Assembly (NCBI RefSeq): GCF_900184265.1
Contig: NZ_FXXA01000002.1
Coordinates: 3,827,983-3,891,982 of the forward strand
Reading direction: 5' to 3'
DNA length: 64,000 bases
Source: Eggerthella timonensis
GTDB lineage: Bacteria; Actinomycetota; Coriobacteriia; Coriobacteriales; Eggerthellaceae
Part shown: piece after piece, positions 43,386-51,544 of the stretch
Layout of the letters: the number at the start of each line of letters is the position of its first letter
Position numbering within the stretch: the stretch's first letter is position 1
The notes under the pieces: generated by a model
What the model saw: the letters and a program-made list of their open reading frames with translations, nothing else
Database searches by the model: none
Told to the model about the DNA's origin: nothing
Program-made: the position numbers and the translations under genes

Positions 43386-46300
43386 TTAAATAAAAGGAGA
43401 TAGGGAAATAGCGGGATGTAAACTATTCGCAACAGTAAGTGCGACCCCGGCCAAGCCTGTAAACAGGCTATAGTTCGTAATTCCGGTAAAATGATCAATT
43501 TTGATGTTGCCGCTTTGAACGTCAGAGCGAATAAGCTCATTACAAAATCGCTCGGCCTTTTCGGAGTATAATTTATTATCGTCGAGCTTACTAATATCAA
43601 GGTAGTACTGTATCCTGCCACAATTGCCATGACAGAGACAGTCGGTTCGAAAACGGGCATCGTCTAAGCTGCGATGAAGCTTTGGTACGATTTCTGGCGC
43701 AGGAAAGCTCCCAGTAACCTTTTTTACATAATGTTGCCCCAGCAAATATCCGAGGGTTCCGTTGCACCATGTGGCAGGCAGATCGGGGCCTGTCTGTATC
43801 GTTTCAGCACACATCATGCTAAATTCTTCAATGCGATCAAGATATATTCTATTTTTGGTCGCTTCGTATAATTTTGACAAAGACACGATATGGCCCGATA
43901 GTCCATGCCCTATGCCTACGTTGCCACCGACCGTCTGTGAGCCATCAATTAAGTCAAGAGTGCGATGGGCTGCAGCAATAGCGTTGGACAAATAGCGATC
44001 ATCGCCCATTATCTCGAAAAGTCTCAGATATAGGGGTATGACTCCGGATAAGCCTTGCAGCCAATCGGCATTTGTGGCTCGATCCAGATACGATGGAAAA
44101 TACTGATCCAAGCTGGCCAAATATGACATGAAGGACTCTTGGCACGGATCATCCTCATCGATAAGATCAGCGAACCTCAAAAGCGAATGAAGTCCGAAGA
44201 ACCCGCTATCGGCCGCAGTGACTTGGAGGCTTCCCAGAGCAGAATTTGATATGTAATTATATAAATTATTGTATTCTTCATTTTCGCAAATCCGACTCAG
44301 CGTTTTAAACAGTTGGGCAAATCCAACAAGTCCGTTGTAGTAATCACAGGGAGCCGGTCCGAGATCGAAATCATTTATGACTCCCTGAGAAACAACCAGC
44401 CATTGCGCCGTCGCTTTGTCATGGTTAAAATATGCTGATTCTATCATCTCGCGAGCAATCGATTCTGCGAACTCGAGGCTATCAAGCGTATTCGCAATCG
44501 TCGCATGATGAAGTTCGTGGTTGATTTCCATCCCTTTGCGGCCGAGCGTACGCATTTTAACGATACCAATTTGCTTTTCTACGTTTTCAATAGAAATCGA
44601 TTGCAATTTCTCAATCACAGCTTCTCGAGGAGTACTCATGAGAGCATCTTTGACAATGTCACCGGCCGAGCTCTCTACGTTCCTGCTGTCCAGATGCGCA
44701 TAAAAGATAGGAACGTTGTCAAAAAGCATGTCGCGATACTCCAGTTGTGCGATACGTTTGTTCGAGACGGGATGGGTATAGAGATTTTCTAGAACCTTTT
44801 CTACTTCCGCAAAATCAACGAGACAGCTTGGATGCCTAGTAAACAGAAGAAATTGCATATATTTTCCGGTATCTCTGAAAAGAAGTCTTATTGCATAGTC
44901 CGGCAGAGACCTGACAAGCTCAATGTAATCGTCCTTGCTGGCCAAGAAACATGACATAACCCTCTTGAATCCATCAACTATCTGACCAACGTATTCGGAG
45001 TAGTCAATTCTAAGGTCGTTATAGTAGACTCCATTCTTGCTTTCGCCGATCGAAACATTGCCTAATTCAAAACGCGCATTATCAGTGTTTAAATCTTTGG
45101 GTATATAGTCCTTCTTGCTAATCGTTTGCCCGTATCCAGACAATCCGCTCATGTCAATTGAATTGCCCTTGGCATCTAATTGCGTTTTCTGCGGAAGCAT
45201 AATGCTCGAAACGACGGAAGTCCTTATTTCGGTTGTGATTCGATTGTCGTACAAATCGTCGTTTTCGTACCCCGTCGGCGTGTTGAATAAAGTTTCAAGA
45301 TCTACTGCAATAGGGTATTCTGCATTTGAAATGATATTTTCATAATGCATGTCACTTCCATTGCACAAGTACATCATGGCAAGCAGCTGTCCATATCTGA
45401 TGTAGTATCTCTCAACCTCTTCTTTCGAAACGCATGGCTTCTGCTCAATGAACTCCGACAATGTGAAGTCGTTTTTATAGATCGACGATGGCATTTTAAT
45501 ATCAAGGATCATTTCTGAATCGTTGAAGTATTGGACAATTCGATCGAAACATCGTTCAATTTTGAGATTGCGCGGTTTGTACACAATACTTCCCTCGTTA
45601 AAGCGGATTACAACGACGGACTTCCCTTTAGCGTGCGTATCTCCTTGCTCCATAGCCAATTCTTCAATGCAGAGCTTTCGCGCTCCATGGAAGAAGGTGT
45701 CTTCAATGCTTGACCAGGTTTCGGTCAGATGCTCAAAAAAACTATTAACGAAGGAAGTGTAATATTCCGTAGCAACGACCAGCTTTCTCGTCATTGCCGG
45801 ATAACGGCAGTAAAGCCCTTTGAGGTTACTTTTGGAGCCTGCGATAGCAATAAAGCTCTCAAAACGGGCTTCTGCCGTGTCACCTGAAAGTGCACCTTCT
45901 TGCTTCATTCTGTTCAATTCAAGGACAAAGACCTTCACAGCGATAGACAGCAATCTATTCGCAAGGCACTCCATTATGTTGGCTTTTGCTTTTTCGGAGA
46001 GCTTATCGTGCAAATTTGATCGCGAAGCTGATATATCTTGATCGAATTTATGAAGAAAATGACGTATCAGGTATGCATAAGATGATGCATCATCCGAATC
46101 GAAGCAATTGTCAATGAGGCGGATTGCCTCTTCGATCGGGCTTTCTTCCGGCTCCTCCGACAACGGAAACTCAAAACCTGGGTCAATGCTACGTTCGAAA
46201 CATGCAATCGGCCAGTTGTTGAGTCTTAGAATGTTGGCGAAAACTTTTGAGTTTACAGTGCTCTTTCTCGCCGTCCACTTTTCAGTGTTTCCGTAAAATG

Positions 46301-46391
46301 TAAGATCATCCGGCACGCCAAGTTTTTTAATTATGGAGATCCTTTCGTCGATTGTAAACTGCCCGATATTAAATACATTCGAAGTAGTCAT
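43386..46391 (-). CDS. lanM: LanM: class II lanthipeptide synthetase
   Basis: This is a 1001-residue bifunctional enzyme. The N-terminal dehydratase half (DUF4135) phosphorylates and eliminates Ser/Thr. It shows VVIRFNEGSIVYKPRNLK near residue 275, then GSDMHYENIISN and YPIAVDLETLFNTP, which carry the kinase-like catalytic residues. The C-terminal LanC-like cyclase retains His829 in GIGHGLSGH and the zinc ligands Cys876 (WCNGTLG) and Cys920-His921 (CLCHGNCG). So both activities should be intact even though one precursor has no cysteine. GAGAGG precedes the ATG by six bases. A strong hairpin separates it from the third precursor gene upstream. The length is typical for LanM. Confidence 0.95.
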   Translation of the reverse strand: MTTSNVFNIGQFTIDERISIIKKLGVPDDLTFYGNTEKWTARKSTVNSKVFANILRLNNWPIACFERSIDPGFEFPLSEEPEESPIEEAIRLIDNCFDSDDASSYAYLIRHFLHKFDQDISASRSNLHDKLSEKAKANIMECLANRLLSIAVKVFVLELNRMKQEGALSGDTAEARFESFIAIAGSKSNLKGLYCRYPAMTRKLVVATEYYTSFVNSFFEHLTETWSSIEDTFFHGARKLCIEELAMEQGDTHAKGKSVVVIRFNEGSIVYKPRNLKIERCFDRIVQYFNDSEMILDIKMPSSIYKNDFTLSEFIEQKPCVSKEEVERYYIRYGQLLAMMYLCNGSDMHYENIISNAEYPIAVDLETLFNTPTGYENDDLYDNRITTEIRTSVVSSIMLPQKTQLDAKGNSIDMSGLSGYGQTISKKDYIPKDLNTDNARFELGNVSIGESKNGVYYNDLRIDYSEYVGQIVDGFKRVMSCFLASKDDYIELVRSLPDYAIRLLFRDTGKYMQFLLFTRHPSCLVDFAEVEKVLENLYTHPVSNKRIAQLEYRDMLFDNVPIFYAHLDSRNVESSAGDIVKDALMSTPREAVIEKLQSISIENVEKQIGIVKMRTLGRKGMEINHELHHATIANTLDSLEFAESIAREMIESAYFNHDKATAQWLVVSQGVINDFDLGPAPCDYYNGLVGFAQLFKTLSRICENEEYNNLYNYISNSALGSLQVTAADSGFFGLHSLLRFADLIDEDDPCQESFMSYLASLDQYFPSYLDRATNADWLQGLSGVIPLYLRLFEIMGDDRYLSNAIAAAHRTLDLIDGSQTVGGNVGIGHGLSGHIVSLSKLYEATKNRIYLDRIEEFSMMCAETIQTGPDLPATWCNGTLGYLLGQHYVKKVTGSFPAPEIVPKLHRSLDDARFRTDCLCHGNCGRIQYYLDISKLDDNKLYSEKAERFCNELIRSDVQSGNIKIDHFTGITNYSLFTGLAGVALTVANSLHPAISLSPFI

Positions 46392-46434
46392 TTTTTACCT
46401 CTCGGTCGAATATCAAGAAGGTCTCCTATAGTCA

Positions 46435-46469
46435 ACCGCCATGAACGAAATCGCTTCGTCCATGGCGGT
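46435..46469 (-). promoter_or_regulatory. Hairpin between lanA and lanM (attenuator or RNA-processing site)
   Basis: On the minus strand ACCGCCATG pairs with CATGGCGGT, extended by an inner ACGAA/TTCGT stem. No T-run follows, so it is not a full terminator. Such stems between lanA and lanM in other clusters limit readthrough so that precursors are made in excess of the enzyme. It lies 44 bases ahead of the lanM start. Confidence 0.5.
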
Positions 46470-46562
46470 CTTTGTGATGGTTGCATCGTGGACCTTGGCC
46501 GACATCATATGCCGCATTAGTATTGCAGACGCTGTATAACTTTAAACAGCTATTGCGCTCCC

Positions 46563-46581
46563 AATCGCATAATATGCGATT
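46563..46581 (-). promoter_or_regulatory. Small hairpin just after the first-listed precursor gene
   Basis: AATCGCAT and ATGCGATT form an 8-bp stem with a 3-base loop, one base after the stop of the precursor gene at 46583. It would protect the 3' end of a lanA transcript or pause transcription. Together with the hairpin at 46435 it makes two stems between precursor and lanM. Confidence 0.45.
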
Positions 46582-46582
46582 C

Positions 46583-46786
46583 CTATGCGCAATTCGTAAA
46601 TGCTGATGCAACCCATGACACGGCTGCTCCGGAAACCGCTGAGAGGTAGCTGCCGACAATGTATGTTGTCCACGGAAGACTGAGTGCCGGAGTCGACATA
46701 GGAGCGATACCATCGCCACCTGTTACAAAATTCATCTCACTGTCGGATAAATCCTCAAACCTCAAGCCAACAATCTGTTGATCCAT
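46583..46786 (-). CDS. lanA: Lanthipeptide precursor A1, 67 aa, one core Cys
   Basis: This small peptide has a class II leader: RFEDLSDSEMNFVTGG, with GG at residues 23-24, the C39 cleavage point. The predicted 43-residue core begins DGIAPMSTPALSLPW and ends ASAFTNCA. It contains 11 Ser/Thr and a single Cys (residue 66), so at most one thioether ring can form. The leader motif F-E-D-L-S-x3-E-M resembles that of cytolysin precursors (FEELSLEEM). AGAGGAGT precedes the ATG by four bases. It is the last of three tandem precursor genes and the closest to lanM. The hydrophobic, helix-prone core is typical of two-component lytic lanthipeptides. Confidence 0.85.
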   Translation of the reverse strand: MDQQIVGLRFEDLSDSEMNFVTGGDGIAPMSTPALSLPWTTYIVGSYLSAVSGAAVSWVASAFTNCA

Positions 46787-46885
46787 CTTGACTCCTCTGC
46801 AAGATCGATTGTCTGTCCAATCCCGACGAATTTGATCTATGGCTATCGTGCAACCCTGGTCAAACTGCGTCGAATTGCCAAGTAC

Positions 46886-47089
46886 TTAATGCGTGGTGAC
46901 ATACGAAACCAAGCTCACTCCAATAGAGACGAGAGCCGAACCCGCCGTCGCAAACGAGAGGGTTGAAAGCGGCGAAGCAGGCGTTACGGACGCCGGCGCT
47001 ATGCCATCACCGCCCGCGATGAATGCCATATCTTCCATTGTCAGGTCTTCAAATTTCTGACCTACGAGAATAGGGTTGTCCATGTCCAT
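46886..47089 (-). CDS. lanA: Lanthipeptide precursor A2, 67 aa, no Cys
   Basis: The leader is QKFEDLTMEDMAFIAGG, with GG at residues 26-27. The 40-residue core starts DGIAPASVTPASPLSTLSF and ends VSLVSYVTTH. It has 13 Ser/Thr and no cysteine at all, so LanM can dehydrate but cannot make an intramolecular thioether in it. It would become a linear peptide with Dha/Dhb residues or, after reduction, D-Ala/D-Abu. AAGGAGG lies four bases before the ATG. The leader and the DGIAPASVTP start are shared with its sister peptides, which supports it as a real substrate and not a decayed gene. Confidence 0.85.
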   Translation of the reverse strand: MDMDNPILVGQKFEDLTMEDMAFIAGGDGIAPASVTPASPLSTLSFATAGSALVSIGVSLVSYVTTH

Positions 47090-47120
47090 TGTGCCTCCTT
47101 AATTGGTATGCATCCTGTCA

Positions 47121-47315
47121 CTAATAACAATTGTTATATAGCGATACGGTGATTGCAGAAACGCCTGTTATAGCGCTCACAACGATGGCGGAAGGAACCG
47201 GAGTGACAGATGCCGGCATCGCGCCGTCTCCTCCAGCAATAAACGCCATTTCTTCCTCGCATAGACATTCAAAGGTTATGCCAACGAGACCGCCTTCGCA
47301 TGGAAGCTCCTGCAT
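47121..47315 (-). CDS. lanA: Lanthipeptide precursor A3, 64 aa, one core Cys, Cys-containing leader
   Basis: The leader GITFECLCEEEMAFIAGG has GG at residues 28-29 and, unusually, cysteines at 6, 17 and 19. The 35-residue core starts DGAMPASVTPVPS and ends SLYNNCY, with 8 Ser/Thr and one Cys at 63, the penultimate residue. AAAGGGGG precedes the ATG by about six bases. It is the promoter-proximal gene of the operon. Positions 17 and 19 replace D/E/L-type residues in the conserved FEDL helix, so the cysteines may matter for LanM recognition or redox control. Core similarity to A2 (GGDG, PASVTP) shows recent divergence. Confidence 0.83.
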   Translation of the reverse strand: MQELPCEGGLVGITFECLCEEEMAFIAGGDGAMPASVTPVPSAIVVSAITGVSAITVSLYNNCY

Positions 47316-47373
47316 AATTAGCCCCCTTTCGATAGTTAACCGCGAATAAGACTACATCGATGCAGTTAAAATC

Positions 47374-47391
47374 CTATCACTGGGGTGATAG
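47374..47391. promoter_or_regulatory. Operator candidate upstream of the lan operon
   Basis: CTATCAC and GTGATAG form a perfect 7-base inverted repeat around TGGG. It lies 59 bases upstream of the first precursor gene. On the minus strand a TTGTCT precedes it and an AT-rich TTTTAA follows, so it may sit between weak -35 and -10 boxes. The binding protein is unknown; the nearest regulator gene is the LysR at 49581. Confidence 0.4.
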
Positions 47392-47419
47392 ACAATTTGA
47401 AACCAAAGCAACACCAAAA

Positions 47420-48380
47420 AGATGCTGCACCGAAAAACATTTTCCGCGTCTTCAAATAAACGGTGGTTGAGATATGAACGCAGCGACTTAGCCACCGCTC
47501 AAAAGGAGAATGGGCCCTGCCCGACGGGAAATTGCCATGACCTTCTCCTTCGACGCGCGTCTCCGGCGGCCCGCATGCGGTCGACCGCCTTCGCGAGCAG
47601 TTGGACCACGTGGAAGCGATCTGCGACGCGGTTGGCGGCGGCATGTGGAAGGCGATCCCGCTCGCGAAGGCGATGGACAGGTCGCAGACCACGTCCTCAA
47701 CCCTCGACGCGTCGCCGCCGCCGACGGCCGGGTCGTCGGCGAACCCCGCGGCTATCCCCACTTCGCGTCCCCCTGCACCGGCACGACGCGCTTGGCGTCC
47801 AGGTCGACGAAAACCGAGAGGCGGTCGCGCCCGCGCATCTTGGCGGTCTCGTCGACGTCGACGGCGCGCACCCCGAAGTAGGCGACGAGGCATGGGCACG
47901 CGTCACGCAGGCCCCGACGAGCCGCCAGGGCCTCGTGTCCGTCTCGCACAGGAGTTCCGCGATGGCGCGCACGTCAGTCCGACGGCAATATGACCGCGAC
48001 CTACACGGCGAACAGAGAGGTGGAGTGCCCTCGGCCTTCCAGGGGAACCGGACGGTGACGATGCCACGAATCGGGCATTCGACACGAGGCACCTTGCATT
48101 GGGTGATGGTCCCGCACTGCCAGAGGTCGAGATAGCACCACTCGTTCTCGCGTGTGTCGCAGGCGACGTGCATGCCGCACGCTGTGCATAACATGGGCGA
48201 TCTAGTCGCCTTCTCTATAAAGACGTAGAGCTCGTCGCGCGAGCCTCCGACTCGCCTAAACTCGACGTCGACGACCCTCCACCGAGGCCCTAGACTCAGC
48301 GACTCCTCGAAAGCGCCGCGAATACCGCGGCTAGCCGGTCCATGGCTTCTTCCTCGCCTCTTTCGTTCGGTTCATCCATG
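47420..48380 (-). pseudogene. ISL3-family transposase, degraded by frameshifts
   Basis: Pieces of one transposase are spread over different frames. The N-terminal zinc-binding part includes MLCTACGMHVACDTRENEW and VPRVECPIRGIVTVRFPW (48194 to about 48020). The catalytic-domain piece GVRAVDVDETAKMRGRD, with LSVFVDLDAKRVVPVQG, runs about 47880-47755. The next piece, VCDLSIAFASGIAFHM, is followed by a shifted FHVVQLLAKAV-like stretch near 47690-47590. These match the ISL3 order of zinc finger and DDE blocks. At least two frameshifts prevent expression. Its high G+C contrasts with the AT-rich island around it. It lies upstream of the lan promoter and marks past IS activity there. Terminal repeats were not identified. 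Confidence 0.75.
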
Positions 48381-48657
48381 ATAGCGTTTCCCATAACAAG
48401 GACGACTCACGTGGCAAGTTCGCCTTGGCGAACCACAAGAAACAGCGAAGGGGCAAAGGTGGGAGGATTGGGAGAATGGAAGGATACATCCGGTTCGCTG
48501 TGCGACTAATAACCTAATTGCACCTCGAGTTAAACAGGTTATTAATCTCATTTAAGAGTTATCACTTTACTACAGAATACTGGCGAAGCATTCGTAAAAC
48601 GCATATTCTAACTTCACATTTTAATAACATATGCAAAAATATATTTGATTGAACTGC
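48381..48657. other. AT-rich noncoding interval
   Basis: I see no open frame with a ribosome-binding site, no clear promoter and no repeat here. It may hold the lost end of the ISL3 element and the 3' region of the membrane protein gene at 48658. Confidence 0.4.
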
Positions 48658-49029
48658 CTAGCGCTTCAAAAAAGAGCACGCATTTCGCTTCGAGGGTCTG
48701 CCTCGAAGCGAAAATACAAAAAACAAGATGATGTATACGGCTAGCACGACCATTAAACACGCCATCAAGACAAGGGTCGACGGATCTTTGAGTAGGCCCA
48801 TAAATGCAAGTCCGAAGATTATCGATCCAAATAGAAAGTAGCAGACAAAAAAAGACAGCGATGACGTTTTTACGAGGGCGAGACGAGTCGATTCTTTGTC
48901 CCAAACACCTGAGGGGCTGGCCGAGCTGCATCCGTTAGGAGCTTTTTGCGGGTTGGGATAGTCTCCTTCTCGGTTGACTGAATCATTCTGCGACGTCTGC
49001 TCGGACGCTTTCACCTTCACTATACTCAT
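48658..49029 (-). CDS. Hypothetical two-helix membrane protein, 123 aa
   Basis: The first ~50 residues are polar and Ser/Asn-rich (DSVNREGDYPNPQKAPNGCS). Two long hydrophobic segments then follow, SLSFFVCYFLFGSIIFGLAF and TLVLMACLMVVLAVYIILFF, and a short basic end. AGGAG precedes the ATG at 49029 by four bases, so it is probably translated. I recognise no family. It lies alone between the ISL3 remnant and the LysR gene. A role in immunity to the lanthipeptide is conceivable, since small membrane proteins often serve this, but nothing in the sequence shows it. Confidence 0.55.
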   Translation of the reverse strand: MSIVKVKASEQTSQNDSVNREGDYPNPQKAPNGCSSASPSGVWDKESTRLALVKTSSLSFFVCYFLFGSIIFGLAFMGLLKDPSTLVLMACLMVVLAVYIILFFVFSLRGRPSKRNACSFLKR

Positions 49030-49580
49030 AAGTCTCCTATCGGTGATGTTGTCAACGACGATGGTACAAAAGCAATCTTCGTCAGTAAAGCAACGAAAAT
49101 ATTTCCAAAATTATTTTTTTTTGCTAATTAGTATTATGTGATTAGAGGCAAGGTTCTTGGCGAATAAACATTCTTGGTTAGTCGCAAACCCTTAAACTCA
49201 TACACGATATTTTATCCTGAACAAATGCGCCCCGCGTACCAAGGACTTATTGCGATTCTGCCAGGTCAAGAAAGAGGGCGATTACGTCAAGCGATGCGTT
49301 GCTTGCTTTGCTATGCATTTGAAAAGAATCCTACCTGATATCATCCGTTTGGCGGAGTTGATGATGCGTCTTATAATTACACTATCGCGATGGTAAGCAC
49401 TGGTATGGGAGGATTGTCCTAACACCCAACTATTAGCGCCCATCCATTTACTAGCGAAACGACTCCATTGGCGAGGATTGCTATTTTTCTTGTAACTCGA
49501 GTCATCGGTAGAATATCATTCTTGCGATCAAATAAACGGAACTTCGGCTTACACAATTTCTGACATAATGAATACGTCGG
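49030..49580. other. Intergenic stretch without recognisable gene
   Basis: About 550 AT-rich bases. A G+C-richer patch near 49225-49330 can be read as RTKDLLRFCQVKKEGDYVKR in one frame and may be debris of an older gene, but no family is evident and stops interrupt it. No RNA gene or clear repeat was seen. Confidence 0.4.
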
Positions 49581-50486
49581 CTATCGCGCGAGTGAGGAAA
49601 TGTAATACGCCAGGCTCGATAAAAGAGGATTCTGATTGTCGGCACGATGCACAAAGTACACGGGTATCTCAAATGTGGCACTTTTCGATAACGGAATAAA
49701 CTTTGCGTTGGGGTAAAGACCGCGCACGTAATTATCGTCCATTGCGAACATCGCACCGCAATGGATACCCAAAAAATCTTCATGGCCTTTCGTGAACGGA
49801 GGAAGCTCGACATAGTTCGGAAGGAAGCCCGCATTCTCCAATTTGTCGGTGATTATTGATAGACAGTATCTGAAGTCATTTGGTAATGCGATATATTCTT
49901 CGGCGAGATCGCTTAAAACAATACTTTCGCGCGAGGCGAGACGATGGGATTTATCAACCACGATGACCGGCTCAACGCCGAAGACTTTGATAGAATTCAT
50001 GTCGGGCTTATTGGCCGGCCCAAGGATAATGGCCCCATCGAAAACCCCTTCCTCGACAGCGTTCAGACACACCCCACTTGAGTTACATCTCGTTATTAAC
50101 GAGATGCCAGGATTGCGCAATTTAAACTCATCGAAGTCTTCTGGATGAATTGCCGATCCTCGATGGGGCGAAATGGATATTGCCAGAGATATTGATGAAG
50201 TAAGAGGCTTTTCAACACGGGCGTCTTGAGCAGACAGTTTTAGCTCAGTTAGAGAATATAAAATTCTATTAGCCTTCTCACAGAAGGTTAATCCAAAAGC
50301 TGTGGGCCTTACACTTCTTCCCGCTTTAGTCATTAAGACCACATTCAGTTCTTTTTCCAAATCGTTAACTGCTTTAGATATTGCCTGCGGGGTCAGATAT
50401 AGAACTTGCGCAGCTTTCGCATAACTGCCGTGTTGCACAGTGGCCACATAATACTCAAGTTGATTGACATTCAATGTTTGCCTCAT
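49581..50486 (-). CDS. LysR family transcriptional regulator
   Basis: This is a 301-residue protein. The N-terminal LysR helix-turn-helix is clear (LNVNQLEYYVATVQHGSY, AKAAQVLYLTPQAISKAVND). The rest is the type 2 periplasmic-binding-like effector domain (AISISPHRGSAIHPEDF, GAIILGPANKPDMNSIKVF). The start is the ATG at 50486 or the GTG at 50489 directly before it; no strong SD is visible. An inverted repeat at 50521-50557 just upstream fits an autoregulatory LysR site. AT-rich codon use places it in the island. Target genes and effector are unknown; the divergent genes at 50785 and 50990 are candidates. Confidence 0.88.
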   Translation of the reverse strand: MRQTLNVNQLEYYVATVQHGSYAKAAQVLYLTPQAISKAVNDLEKELNVVLMTKAGRSVRPTAFGLTFCEKANRILYSLTELKLSAQDARVEKPLTSSISLAISISPHRGSAIHPEDFDEFKLRNPGISLITRCNSSGVCLNAVEEGVFDGAIILGPANKPDMNSIKVFGVEPVIVVDKSHRLASRESIVLSDLAEEYIALPNDFRYCLSIITDKLENAGFLPNYVELPPFTKGHEDFLGIHCGAMFAMDDNYVRGLYPNAKFIPLSKSATFEIPVYFVHRADNQNPLLSSLAYYISSLAR

Positions 50487-50520
50487 CACAGATCAAAATC
50501 ATAATATAAGACTTTAATTT

Positions 50521-50557
50521 CTTAAAGTAGTACTTTATATTAGCCATAAAGTTTAAG
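50521..50557. promoter_or_regulatory. LysR-type operator candidate
   Basis: ACTTTAT (50532-50538) and ATAAAGT (50546-50552) are perfect complements around seven bases, inside the wider dyad CTTAAAGT...GTTTAAG. It lies about 35-70 bases upstream of the LysR start, the usual place for an autoregulatory site. Confidence 0.45.
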
Positions 50558-50784
50558 TTGGTCAATTAAAAATATGCCAACGGGTCCTTCATCCCAGATC
50601 GTCCTTAAACAAATTCGTTGCTACACGCAAATTCATTTTTTATATCGCAATTAATAGTTTCTTGCGTTCAAACAATGCAACGATCTCAATTGTGTCAAAA
50701 TTGAACTGCAACTAAATTCGCCTAAATGCGTGAACAATCTTCTACAGATTATTTGAAGATGGATATGAGGAAGAAGGAGACCGA

Positions 50785-50871
50785 ATGCTCTTTTACAGCG
50801 AAATAGAAACTCTGGGGATGTGCATGACCATTGGAGTAGAACAGGTTTTCTGCGTAAATATCGGTGCGTAG
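50785..50871 (+). CDS. Possible small peptide gene, 28 aa
   Basis: GAAGAAGGAG lies five bases before an ATG that opens a 29-codon frame, MLFYSEIETLGMCMTIGVEQ followed by VFCVNIGA. It has two cysteines and is otherwise uncharged and hydrophobic. I recognise no family. The good SD in otherwise gene-free sequence is the only support. It could be a leader peptide, a small membrane or secreted peptide, or chance. It is divergent from the LysR gene and about 120 bases ahead of the DUF2975 gene. Confidence 0.3.
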   Translation: MLFYSEIETLGMCMTIGVEQVFCVNIGA

Positions 50872-50989
50872 CAAGAGGTGCAGCAGTTGCTTACTGAGTA
50901 AAACTGGCTCGTTATATTACAATACCGTAGACTGTATTATTCGGGATAGGCACACTTAAATTATCGTAAGCTGAGAAGGGCATGGACTA

Positions 50990-51535
50990 ATGCAAAATGG
51001 AGAGGAAAGCATAAGCCTTTCACTGAAGCGAGTTAGGAGTATCGGCAAGATCATACAGATAGTTCTCTTCATTGGCTGCGGTACTTTCAGTCTCATTTGC
51101 GTCATTTGCGGACTTGTTGCAATTGCTTCGCAAGTAGTCTCTGACCAGTTCGCATTCCTCGAGAATGCGAACGCACAATCGTTCGCCTTATCTGCCGTGT
51201 CTTTTGGTTTACTGGCAATAGCAACCAAGATTGGATCCGACATAATTGGATCTATCAGGAACGATACTACCCCATTTACCCATAAGCAGGTATCGCGACT
51301 CAAATGGATTTCGCTATTTCTAGTCCTAGATGTCCTAATCGGTGCCATATCTTCCGTTTCCGGTTCTTGGTTCAACGTCGAAGGGTTTATTGTGGGCGTT
51401 GCTCAGAACGCAGCATCTACATTGACTTTGTCAATCAATTTAGGGGAATTGGTGCTTGCGACTGCTTTGTATTCTGTGTCGCTTATTTTCCAATATGGGG
51501 TACTTCTAGAGGACTATTCTGATGGTTTTATTTAG
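50990..51535 (+). CDS. DUF2975-like four-helix membrane protein
   Basis: This 181-residue protein has four predicted helices, around residues 21-46, 66-83, 101-122 and 147-170. The layout and the adjoining small HTH gene match the DUF2975/YozG-type pairs common in Firmicutes and Actinobacteria. It would sit in the cytoplasmic membrane. No good SD precedes the ATG at 50990. The next gene starts nine bases after its stop. Function unknown; such pairs are suspected signal-responsive modules. Confidence 0.7.
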   Translation: MQNGEESISLSLKRVRSIGKIIQIVLFIGCGTFSLICVICGLVAIASQVVSDQFAFLENANAQSFALSAVSFGLLAIATKIGSDIIGSIRNDTTPFTHKQVSRLKWISLFLVLDVLIGAISSVSGSWFNVEGFIVGVAQNAASTLTLSINLGELVLATALYSVSLIFQYGVLLEDYSDGFI

Positions 51536-51544
51536 GCAAACGAA

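Noticed and set aside
46432-46719. Fourth precursor gene overlapping A1 and the lanM leader
   Set aside because: It overlaps A1 in another frame, lacks a leader motif and GG site, and has no SD.
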